Below are positions 28,308-38,731 of a DNA stretch of 64,000 nt, piece by piece (position 1 is the stretch's first letter; each line of letters begins with the position of its first letter). The translations under genes were made by a program, and so were the position numbers. The DNA lies in NCBI RefSeq assembly GCF_001605885.1, contig NZ_LRPE01000006.1:26726-90725 (forward strand), in the 5' to 3' direction. The notes under the pieces are model-generated. The model was given only the letters and a program-made list of their open reading frames with translations. It had not been told where the DNA came from and did not search any database. The stretch comes from Acinetobacter lactucae (GTDB lineage Bacteria; Pseudomonadota; Gammaproteobacteria; Pseudomonadales; Moraxellaceae).

Positions 28308-28361
28308 GATGGTGTTCCAATTAGAGGTGAAGCGGGAGAGGGAATCTTTCCCTCAACCTGA

Positions 28362-29663
28362 TTAACTATCGAGCGATTCTAAACGAATTCTTACGATTTC
28401 GCCACGAATTGCAGGTAATGCTTGGATTTGTGCAAGAGCATCATCCATTTTAGATTCAACGATTGGATCGGTCAGAATCACGATTGGAATAAGGTCTTTT
28501 AAACGAGATTGTTGCATAATCGCATCAATACTAATTCCAGCGCGACTTAAGATGGTCGTCACATCTGCTAGTACGCCAGTTTGGTCTTCTGCATTTAAGC
28601 GAATATAATAACCTGTGGTCATTTCTTCACGGCTTAAAATAGGCACATTGGTTAATGCTTCAAAAGCCAACTGAGGAATTGTTCCTGCGCCGTCTTCGGT
28701 GTAAGAGATGTCGCGAACAATATCAATAACATCGGCAACAACCGCAGAAGCTGTAGGACCTGCGCCTGCGCCTGCGCCGTAATAGAGTGTTGGACCTACG
28801 GCATTGGCTTGAACTAAAACAGCATTTTTAACGCCGTTTACATTCGCAATAAGCTGTTCATCTGGAATAAGTGTTGGGTGAACACGTAACTCAATACCTT
28901 TTTCAGCACGACGTGCAATACCGAGATGTTTAATGCGGAAACCAAGATCTTCTGCATATTTCACATCTTGTGCAGTAATTTTGCTGATACCTTCGGTATA
29001 AACCTTATCAAATTGAAGAGGAATACCAAACGCACAAGACGCTAAAATTGTAAGCTTATGCGCAGCATCAATACCCTCAACGTCAAAAGTTGGGTCTGCT
29101 TCTGCATAACCGAGTTCTTGAGCTTCTTTTAATACATCATCAAATGCACGACCTTTCTCACGCATTTCAGTCAGAATAAAGTTACCTGTACCATTAATAA
29201 TACCTGCCAACCATTCGATATGGTTTGCAGCTAGACCTTCACGGATAACTTTAATAATTGGAATACCGCCAGCAACTGCTGCTTCATAAGCAATTTGCAC
29301 AGCATTGTCTTCTGCTGCTTTAAATAATTCATTGCCATGTTCAGCGAGTAGTGCTTTGTTTGCAGTCACGACTTGTTTGCCGTGTTTGATCGCTTCCATA
29401 ATAATTTCGTAAGCAGGGTGGATCCCACCCATAACTTCTACAACTACATCAACGTCTGGTTGACGAACGATGTCAAGTAAATCGGCGCTTTGTTTAATCC
29501 CTTCCAATTCAAGATCAGGACGAGGGCGGCGGGTTCCAACGTGGGTAATTTGAATTTCTCGACCGGTGCGACGTTTAATTTCAGCGGCATTTTCTTGTAG
29601 TAGTTTAAGGGCTCCTCCACCTACGGTTCCTAAACCGAGTATTGCCAGGCGAACTGGTTTCAC
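28362..29663 (-). CDS. hom: homoserine dehydrogenase
   Basis: Hom reduces aspartate semialdehyde to homoserine for Thr and Met synthesis. It has an N-terminal NAD(P) fold (LAILGLGTVGGGALKLL), a catalytic domain (about 140-310, with GIINGTGNFIL and YAEADPTFDVEG), and a C-terminal ACT domain (about 355-425) that mediates threonine feedback. I prefer the GTG at 29663 (433 aa, starting MKPVRLAIL) because GGAG lies 6 nt before it. The ATG at 29675 would give four more residues and overlaps that SD. Confidence 0.93.
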   Translation of the reverse strand: MKPVRLAILGLGTVGGGALKLLQENAAEIKRRTGREIQITHVGTRRPRPDLELEGIKQSADLLDIVRQPDVDVVVEVMGGIHPAYEIIMEAIKHGKQVVTANKALLAEHGNELFKAAEDNAVQIAYEAAVAGGIPIIKVIREGLAANHIEWLAGIINGTGNFILTEMREKGRAFDDVLKEAQELGYAEADPTFDVEGIDAAHKLTILASCAFGIPLQFDKVYTEGISKITAQDVKYAEDLGFRIKHLGIARRAEKGIELRVHPTLIPDEQLIANVNGVKNAVLVQANAVGPTLYYGAGAGAGPTASAVVADVIDIVRDISYTEDGAGTIPQLAFEALTNVPILSREEMTTGYYIRLNAEDQTGVLADVTTILSRAGISIDAIMQQSRLKDLIPIVILTDPIVESKMDDALAQIQALPAIRGEIVRIRLESLDS

Positions 29664-29837
29664 GTCACACTCCATATCATCATTTAATCATTTAGTTGAA
29701 GCTAGATCATAGCTAAAAAAAACGCCAGACTCTAGCGCTTTTAGTGCTCGTTCAATGAATTAGAGTGCGATGTTTGGAAAAGAAGAGTAGATCAGTCTTT
29801 AAACAGAGGTTGGTTAAATATTAATTCTTGGAAAAAC

Positions 29838-29866
29838 AAAGCGCTGCAGTAAGAGCAGCGCTTTTT
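29838..29866. terminator. terminator between dsbC and hom
   Basis: GCGCTGC (29841-29847) pairs with GCAGCGC (29855-29861), with AAA on the left and T5 on the right. On the minus strand it separates the DsbC transcript from hom. Confidence 0.75.
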
Positions 29867-29907
29867 AAAAGTGATAGATGATTAATCATTCATCAACTTA
29901 AAGGGTG

Positions 29908-30720
29908 TTATTTATCCAGACGTTTAATTAATTCATCTGGTGTTAGGTATCCACCTAAGTACTCACCATCCACATTGTAAATCGCTGGTGTTCCATTTAC
30001 ACCCATGTTTAAACCAAGTTGATATTGTTCTCGAACAGGGTTTTTACATTGAGCAGGTGGGATATTGATACCTTGTACGGCTTGGTTAAAGGCAGCTTTA
30101 CGATCTGTACTACACCATACAGCTTCCATAGTCGGCATAAACTGTTCACCGCGTGGCCAAGCGATATAGCGTACCTCAATCCCTTTTTCATTAATTTCAG
30201 GTAAATGCTCATGTAGCTTATGGCAATAAGGACAGCTTGCATCAGTAAATACATAGATCACGTGTTTAGCCTTACCTTTAGCTGGGTAGACAATCAAATC
30301 TTCATTTTTTAAAGCCGCAAGGTGCTTTTTATTTTCCGATGCTTGGAGGCTATCACCAATATTGTGAAGTTCTTTACCGCCTAAACGGATCACATCGCCT
30401 TGAACTAAATATTTCCCATCACTGGTTGTATAAACCGATGTCATGCCTTCGAGATTTACCCAATATAGATTAGGAACTTCAGTTGGCTTGATATCTAAAA
30501 TTTTGACATTGATGTTTGCATTCTTAAATTGTTTTTGCAAAGTCTCAATTAAACGCTGTTTGGCATTGCGTTCAATAATGGTTGAAGCTTCCCCAGTAGC
30601 AGGTGCGGTCGCAGTGAGCGCATCTTCTTTTTGTGGTTTGTTTTCTTTAGAACAAGCACTGAATAACAGGCTAGAAGCCAACGCACAGGCAAGAAAAAGT
30701 TGAGATCGGGTAAAAGACAT
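29908..30720 (-). CDS. dsbC: DsbC-like thiol:disulfide isomerase, probable lipoprotein
   Basis: DsbC shuffles wrong disulfides in periplasmic proteins. The 270-residue product has an N-terminal DsbC/G dimerisation domain (about 55-130), a thioredoxin domain with active site CPYC (ASCPYCHKLHEHLP) and a cis-proline loop (VNGTPAIY). Two features are unusual: the active site is CPYC rather than CGYC, and the signal peptide ends in a lipobox-like LFSAC (Cys at about 22), suggesting lipid anchoring. The lipobox has Phe at -3, which is less common. Position between xerD and hom matches dsbC in Pseudomonas. Confidence 0.88.
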   Translation of the reverse strand: MSFTRSQLFLACALASSLLFSACSKENKPQKEDALTATAPATGEASTIIERNAKQRLIETLQKQFKNANINVKILDIKPTEVPNLYWVNLEGMTSVYTTSDGKYLVQGDVIRLGGKELHNIGDSLQASENKKHLAALKNEDLIVYPAKGKAKHVIYVFTDASCPYCHKLHEHLPEINEKGIEVRYIAWPRGEQFMPTMEAVWCSTDRKAAFNQAVQGINIPPAQCKNPVREQYQLGLNMGVNGTPAIYNVDGEYLGGYLTPDELIKRLDK

Positions 30721-30855
30721 AGATAACCCTTATTTCATCAGTATTTATAGTCAGAAGCTGCTAAGCATAACAAAAAATCTAGCGTGTATTGTTAAAACTT
30801 TCTTAACCTTTGTGAACGAAATCAAGTGATTGTTAGGCGTATTTCAAATAATAAG

Positions 30856-31776
30856 TTAACCTCTAGGGTGATGTTTTTCATGCAATTGTTGCATTCTTAC
30901 TTGTGCCACATGGGTGTAAATTTGCGTAGTGGATAAGTCGCTATGACCTAGTAACATTTGTACTACGCGTAGGTCCGCACCGTGATTGAGCAAGTGTGTT
31001 GCAAAGGCGTGACGTAAGGTGTGAGGCGAAAGTTCAGCTTGAATATTGGCTTGTAAGGCGTAACGCTTAATGGCATACCAGAAGTTTTGACGACTCATAA
31101 TTCCGCCATGTTGAGTTAAAAAGAGATAGTCCGTCGCGCTTTTGTAGAGTTGAGGCCGAGCATCATGCAAGTAACGTTCTACCCATTCACAAGCAAACTG
31201 TCCTAACGGGACCAAACGCTCTTTATTACCTTTACCGGTAATTCGTAAATAACCTTGTTTTAAATTAATGAGTTCTAGGCGTAAGTTAAGTAGTTCTGAA
31301 ACACGTAAACCGCAGGCATAAAGTACTTCAAACATTGCCCGATCACGTAAACCGAGTGCCGTATCAATATCAGGAGCCTGAATCAGTGCTTCGACATCTT
31401 CCTCTGATAGATCTTTGGGTAAGGCTCTGCCAATTTTTGGAGAATGATGGGTTGCTACAGGATTATCACTTCGTAGTTTCTGTTCACGTAAAAATTTGTA
31501 AAACTGGCGTAGGGCAGATAAGCAGCGGGCGATCGAACGCGGGCTTTTTCCGACTTTAGTCAACTCAATCAAAACATCTGCAATATCATCACTTGTCCAC
31601 TCTGGAAGAGCCGATTTTTTATGAAGATCGCTGCATTGAATAAGGTCGGATAAATAAGCGTTACGTGTATGTGGACTGACTGTCTGAGCAACCAGATAGT
31701 CGCGAAAACCTTGTAAAAAGCTTAAATGTTCAGGAATTTGAACAGGGCTTGGAATACGCGGTTTTTTATTCAACAT
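30856..31776 (-). CDS. xerD: site-specific tyrosine recombinase XerD
   Basis: XerD with XerC resolves chromosome dimers at dif, and in Acinetobacter XerCD sites also mobilise plasmid modules. The 306-residue protein has the N-terminal SAM-like domain and the catalytic domain with Arg in ACGLRVSELL, HTLRHAFATHLL, and the nucleophile Tyr in LGHSDLSTTQIYTHV. Synteny with dsbC-hom-thrC supports XerD over XerC. No dif-like site was noticed in this window. Confidence 0.94.
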   Translation of the reverse strand: MLNKKPRIPSPVQIPEHLSFLQGFRDYLVAQTVSPHTRNAYLSDLIQCSDLHKKSALPEWTSDDIADVLIELTKVGKSPRSIARCLSALRQFYKFLREQKLRSDNPVATHHSPKIGRALPKDLSEEDVEALIQAPDIDTALGLRDRAMFEVLYACGLRVSELLNLRLELINLKQGYLRITGKGNKERLVPLGQFACEWVERYLHDARPQLYKSATDYLFLTQHGGIMSRQNFWYAIKRYALQANIQAELSPHTLRHAFATHLLNHGADLRVVQMLLGHSDLSTTQIYTHVAQVRMQQLHEKHHPRG

Positions 31777-31862
31777 ACACTAGATCCTCTAAACTTCTGT
31801 ACTGTAAAAGAAACTTTAAGGTTTGTCGATTAAACTGAATAAGAAGTGAAATTTAACCTTAT

Positions 31863-31892
31863 TTGGTAATTATTCTCATTTATATGTATACT
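31863..31892 (+). promoter_or_regulatory. feo promoter overlapped by a Fur-box-like site
   Basis: TTGGTA (31863-31868), an 18-bp spacer and TATACT (31887-31892) form a promoter. Bases 31865-31883 match the 19-bp Fur consensus at 12 positions, with GGTAAT and CATT half-site cores. Fur bound here would block RNA polymerase, the expected iron control of feo. Confidence 0.6.
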
Positions 31893-31919
31893 ATTAAAAA
31901 AGGTTTAGGATCGGATGCG

Positions 31920-32180
31920 GTGCGTTTATCAGCTTTAAAAGTGAAGCAAGCGGCGACCATCACCAAAGTGAATCGGATAGAAGTAGAGTCCGAACAAGAT
32001 TTGGTCGCAATTCGTTTGGAAAGTCTGGGTTTTGTACCAGGCACACGAGTGGAAGTGATCACCAAGGGTATTTTTGGTGGTGATCCGATCTTGATCCAAA
32101 TTGGCTTTACTCGCTTCGCTTTACGTAAAGCAGAAGCGGAAAAAATTGAAATTCAAATAGAAGAAGGAGTACCCGCATGA
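31920..32180 (+). CDS. feoA: ferrous iron transport protein A
   Basis: FeoA is a small SH3-like partner of FeoB. The preferred product is 86 residues starting at the GTG at 31920 (RLSALKVKQAATI). A longer frame back to 31863 would be translated through the promoter's own -10 and the Fur-like site, so it cannot be the true start. AGGA at 31907-31910 lies 9 nt before the GTG. The sequence shows the FeoA core RLESLGFVPGTRVEV and FGGDPILIQIG. It overlaps feoB by 4 nt. Confidence 0.9.
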   Translation: MRLSALKVKQAATITKVNRIEVESEQDLVAIRLESLGFVPGTRVEVITKGIFGGDPILIQIGFTRFALRKAEAEKIEIQIEEGVPA

Positions 32181-34030
32181 GTGATGCGTTACGTATTGCC
32201 CTTGTGGGAAACCCTAACTGTGGTAAAACCTCTCTTTTTAACCATTTAACTGGAACTCGACAAAAAGTTGCAAACTATGCGGGTGTAACGGTTGAGCGTA
32301 AGGTTGGTCATTTTCAGTTGCCTTCAGGCCGAGCAGTACGTGTACTTGATTTACCGGGTACCTATAGTCTTAATGCGACCAGTCCTGATGAAGCTATTAC
32401 CCGTGACGTTTGTTTAGGTCAAATTGCAGAAGAAGGTCAGCAAGATGCTTTCTTATGTGTGGTTGATGCCACTAATTTAAAATTGCATCTAGGACTGGTG
32501 CTCGAAATGATCGAGCTAGGTCGTCCGATTTTACTTGTACTGAATATGATGGATGAAGCGCGTCGTCGTGGCATCCAAATTAATACTCAAAAGCTCTCCC
32601 AGCGTTTGGGTGTGCCCGTTGTTGAAACTGTTGCCGTCCGTAATGCGGGTATTGAAAATTTATTACATGCTCTTGATCAAGAAAAATACAGTGTGCCACA
32701 GACTGAACTTAGTGGTTTAACTGGGACTCATCATCAAAAAATCGATATGATTTTTAAAGATGTGGTTCATTATGTTGATCAGGGAGATAAGCGTACTGAT
32801 TTTCTAGATCGAATTTTCTTACATCCAGTTTTAGGTCTACTTAGCCTTGCTATCATGATGTTTATTGTGTTCCAAGCAGTTTTTGCATGGGCAGCTCCCT
32901 TCATGGATGGCATCGAAGGCTTCTTCGGTTGGCTGGGTGAAGTCATAGGAAGTGTGATTACACAGCCACTACTGCATAGTTTGGTGGTTGACGGAATTAT
33001 CGCGGGTGCTGGTGGCGTAGTGGTGTTCTTGCCACAAATTTTGATCTTGTTCTTCTTCATTTTAGTACTCGAAGAATCAGGTTATTTACCGCGTGCAGCA
33101 TTTTTGCTTGATAAATTAATGTTCCAAGCTGGCTTAAGTGGCCGTGCTTTCATTCCTTTACTTTCAAGCTTTGCTTGCGCAGTACCGGGAATTATGGCAA
33201 CGCGTAGTATTAGTGACCCTCGTGATCGTTTTACGACCATTATGGTTGCACCTTTAATGACTTGTTCGGCACGTTTACCTGTATATGCCTTGCTGATTGC
33301 TGCATTTATTCCAGAGAAAATAGTATGGGGTATTTTCAACCTACAAGGTTTGGTACTTTTCGGTCTGTATATGGCTGGTATAGTGAGTGCGCTTTGTGTT
33401 TCATTTTTAATGAAGTTTTTGCAAAAAGATAAGTCACAGCATGCTTTACTGTTAGAGCTACCAAGTTATCGCTTCCCTGATTTAAAAAGTGTGGGAATCG
33501 GTTTGTTGGATCGTGCAAAGATCTTCTTGAAACGCGTTGGTGGAATTATTTTTGCGCTCTCTATTTTGCTCTGGTTTTTGTGTACTTTCCCACAACCGCC
33601 AGAAGGAGCGACATTACCTGCTATAGATTATAGTTTTGCGGGTATGCTTGGGCATCTTATCCAACCTTTATTTGCTCCGGTTGGTTTTAACTGGCAAATC
33701 TGTATTGCTTTAATTCCTGCGATGGCAGCTCGTGAAGTTGTGGTGGCTGCATTAGGTACGGTTTATGCCTTGTCTGCAACAGATGACGATGCTGTGGCAC
33801 AAGGTCTGTCGCATCTGATTAGTGCAGATGGAACAGGTTGGTCTTTGGCAACAGGTTTATCACTTTTAGTATGGTTCATTTATGCCCCACATTGTTTGGC
33901 AACATTAGCAACGGTACGCCGTGAAACAGGTTCATGGAAACATGTTGCAGCTATGACTGCATATCTGTTTGGTTTAGCTTATTTTGCATCGTTTGTTACC
34001 TATCAAATTGCTTCCCACTACTGGGGTTAA
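32177..34030 (+). CDS. feoB: ferrous iron transporter FeoB
   Basis: FeoB imports Fe2+ across the inner membrane. The 617-residue protein has an N-terminal G domain (G1 GNPNCGKT at 11-18, DLPG, NMMD) followed by a membrane domain with two Gate regions (about 215-610). It is shorter than E. coli FeoB (773), but the missing length is in linkers: both halves of the transporter are present and no frameshift is seen. It is coupled to feoA (ATGA), and a small Cys-rich membrane protein gene follows 20 nt later. Confidence 0.95.
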   Translation: MSDALRIALVGNPNCGKTSLFNHLTGTRQKVANYAGVTVERKVGHFQLPSGRAVRVLDLPGTYSLNATSPDEAITRDVCLGQIAEEGQQDAFLCVVDATNLKLHLGLVLEMIELGRPILLVLNMMDEARRRGIQINTQKLSQRLGVPVVETVAVRNAGIENLLHALDQEKYSVPQTELSGLTGTHHQKIDMIFKDVVHYVDQGDKRTDFLDRIFLHPVLGLLSLAIMMFIVFQAVFAWAAPFMDGIEGFFGWLGEVIGSVITQPLLHSLVVDGIIAGAGGVVVFLPQILILFFFILVLEESGYLPRAAFLLDKLMFQAGLSGRAFIPLLSSFACAVPGIMATRSISDPRDRFTTIMVAPLMTCSARLPVYALLIAAFIPEKIVWGIFNLQGLVLFGLYMAGIVSALCVSFLMKFLQKDKSQHALLLELPSYRFPDLKSVGIGLLDRAKIFLKRVGGIIFALSILLWFLCTFPQPPEGATLPAIDYSFAGMLGHLIQPLFAPVGFNWQICIALIPAMAAREVVVAALGTVYALSATDDDAVAQGLSHLISADGTGWSLATGLSLLVWFIYAPHCLATLATVRRETGSWKHVAAMTAYLFGLAYFASFVTYQIASHYWG

Positions 34031-34050
34031 AGCAATAAAGGAGGTTGTAT

Positions 34051-34302
34051 ATGGTTCAATATCTGATCATTGCGGTTTTAGTGATTTGGAGTGCTGTATT
34101 TGTTTTTAAGAAAGTATTTCCAAAAACAGCAAACTCAGTCTTTTCTTCACTCTCTCTATTTTGCGAAAAGCAAGGTTGGACGACTTTGGCAAAATGGCTT
34201 AAACCAAAAATGACCTTTGGTTGTGCTGGAGGTTGTGGCTGTTCAAGCGAAGATAAACCTAGCAATACAGTTCAAGAAATTAAGCCAATTAAATGGCAGT
34301 AA
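34051..34302 (+). CDS. FeoB-associated Cys-rich small membrane protein
   Basis: This 83-residue product has one N-terminal transmembrane helix (about 3-22) and a C-terminal Cys cluster (FGCAGGCGCSSED). The layout is like the FeoB-associated Cys-rich membrane proteins that replace FeoC in some feo operons. The ATG at 34051 is preceded by a perfect AAGGAGG at 6-nt spacing; a TTG two codons upstream lies next to that SD. It is the last gene of feoAB and is followed by a terminator. The cysteines may bind iron or an Fe-S cluster; that is inference. Confidence 0.75.
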   Translation: MVQYLIIAVLVIWSAVFVFKKVFPKTANSVFSSLSLFCEKQGWTTLAKWLKPKMTFGCAGGCGCSSEDKPSNTVQEIKPIKWQ

Positions 34303-34325
34303 ATTCACCATTTCTTGTTTCGTTT

Positions 34326-34353
34326 AAAAAGCCATCATATTGATGGCTTTTTT
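34326..34353 (+). terminator. terminator of the feo operon
   Basis: GCCATCA (34331-34337) pairs with TGATGGC (34341-34347) around TAT, followed by T6. Confidence 0.88.
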
Positions 34354-34393
34354 ACGCACTGACACAAAAAAAGATGAATAAAGTTCAAACTGA

Positions 34394-35809
<1,416 letters not shown>

Positions 35810-35833
35810 AGAAAACATGATTAGGAATGTAGT

Positions 35834-37030
35834 ATGGCAGGCTTAGCTCAGACCACAATCCAGAAAATCAATCATTGGTATGAACGGATATTGCCTAAAT
35901 GGCCAGCGGAAGTGACGCCACGTAATGTCCTGATTTTCTGTGTCGTTGCATTATTGTGTATCGGTTCAGTGATGGTTGCATCTGCTTCGATGCCCTATGC
36001 TGAATATATGCATGAAAACCCGTTTCACTATGTGATTCGTCATGGTATTTCGATTGTCGCTGCAGGTGTAGTGGCTTATTTGACCTATCGGATATCACTT
36101 AATACGTGGTTTAAAAATACCTTTCCGCTGTGGCTATTAACCATGGTTCTGTTGCTTGCTGCTTTGGTGGTGGGTTCGGAAGTCAACGGATCTACGCGTT
36201 GGATTAAGATTGGTGGCTTTACCTTGCAGCCAACCGAGGTTGCCAAAGTCATGATGGCAATTTTTACCGCAGACTACGTTGTACGCCGTGCCAAAGAGGT
36301 TCGTACTCATTGGAAAGGCTTATTGCGTTTAAGTGGGGTTATGGCAATCACAGTCGGTTTGATTATTGCTGAGCCTGACCTAGGGGCAACGGTCGTTATT
36401 GTCATGATGATGGTTGGGGTGTTCTTTTTAGCTGGTGCGCCTCCAACTCAGTTCTTAATCATGCTTGGTGCGATTGTCACGGGTATTGTGTTTTTGATCT
36501 TATTTGAACCCTACCGTTTCCAACGTTTGATTTCGTTTACCGACCCATGGGCAGATCCGTTAGGTGTGGGTTATCAGTTATCAAATGCCTTAATGGCTTT
36601 TGGTCGAGGTGAATGGTTTGGTACAGGCTTGGGGCATAGTGTACAAAAACTATCTTATTTACCTGAAGCGCATACTGACTTTATGTTGGCAGTGTTAGGT
36701 GAAGAGTTTGGTTTCATAGGGATTTCCATTGTCATTGCTTTGTCTTTCTTGATGCTAGCATGTTGTATCAAAATTGGTCACCGTGCTTTGAAACATCATT
36801 ACCTTCGCGCAGGCTATTTAGCTTACGGTATTAGCATTATTTTCTTGCTCCAGATCTTGGTAAATGCAGGCATGAATATGGGCTTGATGCCGACTAAAGG
36901 TTTGACTTTGCCATTCATTAGTTATGGTGGTACGTCTTTAATGATGTGTGCTGCGATGATTAGCTTAATCTTAAAGATTGATGCTTCAACCCAAGAAGTC
37001 AACCCAGAACGAGAAGAGTCGAACTTCTAA
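35834..37030 (+). CDS. ftsW: peptidoglycan glycosyltransferase FtsW
   Basis: FtsW polymerises septal glycan with PBP3. The 398-residue SEDS protein has about ten membrane helices, GSTRWIKIGGFTLQPTEV-type central motif, and the C-terminal LPFISYGGTSLM that marks the family. It follows murD by 24 nt and is followed by a strong terminator. In the usual dcw cluster murG and murC come next, so the cluster is broken here. Confidence 0.95.
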   Translation: MAGLAQTTIQKINHWYERILPKWPAEVTPRNVLIFCVVALLCIGSVMVASASMPYAEYMHENPFHYVIRHGISIVAAGVVAYLTYRISLNTWFKNTFPLWLLTMVLLLAALVVGSEVNGSTRWIKIGGFTLQPTEVAKVMMAIFTADYVVRRAKEVRTHWKGLLRLSGVMAITVGLIIAEPDLGATVVIVMMMVGVFFLAGAPPTQFLIMLGAIVTGIVFLILFEPYRFQRLISFTDPWADPLGVGYQLSNALMAFGRGEWFGTGLGHSVQKLSYLPEAHTDFMLAVLGEEFGFIGISIVIALSFLMLACCIKIGHRALKHHYLRAGYLAYGISIIFLLQILVNAGMNMGLMPTKGLTLPFISYGGTSLMMCAAMISLILKIDASTQEVNPEREESNF

Positions 37031-37048
37031 TTGAGTATTTAGAAGTTT

Positions 37049-37081
37049 AAAAAAGCCCGATTTGATATCGGGCTTTTTTTA
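37049..37081. terminator. terminator between ftsW and gluQ
   Basis: GCCCGA (37055-37060) pairs with TCGGGC (37068-37073), flanked by an A-run and a T-run. It serves both convergent genes. Confidence 0.88.
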
Positions 37082-37085
37082 TTAT

Positions 37086-37982
37086 TTATAGATATGTTCC
37101 GCTGAGCTCTTGCCCATGGGGGATTAAATCGACATTCCACTGCGCTACAGCCTGCCTTAGCATCACTCTAGGTTGATCTAGATCAACCTTAGCTTGTCCT
37201 AAGGCTTGTATTGCTTTTTGGAGTAGTTCAGGCGCTTTTGATAAGTCGAGTGCTTGCGCAAGATTTTGTTTAGAGAGCTTTTGTCCTTGATCATTCATGG
37301 CGAGGGGAAGGTGCATATAGCTCAGTTTAGGATAACCTAGAAGCTGTCCCAGCCAGATCTGACGTTCGGTGTTATCTAATAAGTCTGCGCCTCGAACGAC
37401 ATGGGTAATACCTTGTAGATAATCATCCACGACCACGGCAAGTTGATAATTAATAATCCCATCGCGGCGCTTAAGGACGAAGTCTCCGAGATCGTGTTGT
37501 AGATTGGAGCAATGAATTCCTTGCAATCGATCATCAAAACAGATCTGCTGATTTTGAACTTTTACCCGTATCGCTTGACCTTGAAAATCAAGATTGAGAT
37601 CACGGCAAGTACCTGCATAGATTGCATTTGATCCGAGCATTTTGCGCGTACATTGACATGCATAAATCAGACCTTCTTTCTTAAGTTGGTCTAATACGCT
37701 TTCATAAATATCTAAACGGTTTTTTTGAAAGATGATCTCGGCATCGGGTTCGAACTGGAAGGCTTCGAGTGAGGTGAGAATATGCTCCTCACTGCCGGGA
37801 TAAATACGAGGGATATCTGTGTCTTCGACACGAACCAGCCATTTGCCTTGATGGGCTTTTGCGTCGCAATAGCTGGCAACAGCAGTAATGAGTGATCCAA
37901 AATGCAAAGGGCCGGTTGGCGAGGGCGCAAACCGGCCTGAGTATGAAAAGCTAGGCTTCTCTTGAGTAGCTACAGCGGTCAT
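37086..37982 (-). CDS. gluQ: glutamyl-Q tRNA(Asp) synthetase
   Basis: GluQ attaches glutamate to queuosine at position 34 of tRNA-Asp. The 298-residue protein is a truncated GluRS: HIGH-like HFGS in APSPTGPLHFGSL, KMSKS-like KLSKQ, and a zinc site in CQCTRKMLG / CRDL, with no anticodon-binding domain. The start is the ATG at 37982, one base past the dksA stop, giving tight coupling. A longer frame to 38033 would run inside dksA. dksA-gluQ is a conserved pair. Confidence 0.93.
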   Translation of the reverse strand: MTAVATQEKPSFSYSGRFAPSPTGPLHFGSLITAVASYCDAKAHQGKWLVRVEDTDIPRIYPGSEEHILTSLEAFQFEPDAEIIFQKNRLDIYESVLDQLKKEGLIYACQCTRKMLGSNAIYAGTCRDLNLDFQGQAIRVKVQNQQICFDDRLQGIHCSNLQHDLGDFVLKRRDGIINYQLAVVVDDYLQGITHVVRGADLLDNTERQIWLGQLLGYPKLSYMHLPLAMNDQGQKLSKQNLAQALDLSKAPELLQKAIQALGQAKVDLDQPRVMLRQAVAQWNVDLIPHGQELSGTYL

Positions 37983-37983
37983 A

Positions 37984-38520
37984 TTAACCGTTATTTTGCT
38001 TCTCTTTGATTTCTGCCAAAGTTTTGCAATCAATACATAAAGTTGCAGTTGGACGTGCTTCTAAACGACGTAAACCGATTTCGATACCACATGTTTCACA
38101 GAAACCGTAGTCTTCGTTTTTAATTGCTTCCATAGATTGTTCGATTTTACGAATCAACTTACGTTCACGGTCACGTGTACGTAATTCAATTGCAAATTCT
38201 TCTTCTTGGGTCGCACGGTCGTTTACATCTGGCAGTGCAGTTGATTCGTCTTGCATCGTATTTAACGTACGATCAACTTCAGACATTAATTCAGCTTTCC
38301 ATGCTTGCAGAATTTGTCGGAAATGCTCGAGCTGTCCTTCAGACATGTACTCTTCATTTTTCTTAGGTTGATAAGGTGCAATACCAAATAAACTTGCAGT
38401 TGTGCCTATGTCAGATGTTTTAGGTTTCACTTTACGTGCACGTTTTGCAGAAGCTTTGTCGCCTTCCACTACAACTTCTGTATGTTCATCCAAAACTTGG
38501 TTGTGGTTGTCATTCGCCAT
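37984..38520 (-). CDS. dksA: RNA polymerase-binding transcription factor DksA
   Basis: DksA works with ppGpp at the RNA polymerase secondary channel. The 178-residue protein has the coiled-coil tip acidic pair in ALPDVNDRATQEEEF, and the C-terminal zinc finger CETC...CIDC. The N-terminus has an extra basic stretch (KRARKVKPKT) compared with the 151-residue E. coli protein. I choose the ATG at 38520, with GAGGAA upstream, over a GTG at 38544 that lies on the other side of that SD. Confidence 0.94.
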   Translation of the reverse strand: MANDNHNQVLDEHTEVVVEGDKASAKRARKVKPKTSDIGTTASLFGIAPYQPKKNEEYMSEGQLEHFRQILQAWKAELMSEVDRTLNTMQDESTALPDVNDRATQEEEFAIELRTRDRERKLIRKIEQSMEAIKNEDYGFCETCGIEIGLRRLEARPTATLCIDCKTLAEIKEKQNNG

Positions 38521-38600
38521 AATAGGGCATTCCTCATCATACACGTATTATCTATACGCAAAAAATATGGTGATATGCAAGTGTTTTTATAGAAAACCAT

Positions 38601-38619
38601 CGATGGGATTTTCCCATCG
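38601..38619. repeat. hairpin in the dksA-cpdA gap
   Basis: CGATGGGA (38601-38608) pairs with TCCCATCG (38612-38619) around TTT. It lies downstream of cpdA on the minus strand with only a weak T-run (TTTT), so it may be a poor terminator or a regulatory stem in the dksA leader. Confidence 0.35.
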
Positions 38620-38731
38620 GGTCGTCATCATATAGATTTTTCCTGCAAGATGATAGTCATTCCGCCCCGTAAATATTTTCAAAACGTGTTTACCCCAGTC
38701 ATAATTATATATAAGCATATAAGAAATAGAC

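Noticed and set aside
32177..34030. FeoB suspected truncated (617 versus 773 residues in E. coli)
   Set aside because: G domain and both Gate regions are present, and stop and downstream spacing are normal; shorter FeoB proteins exist.
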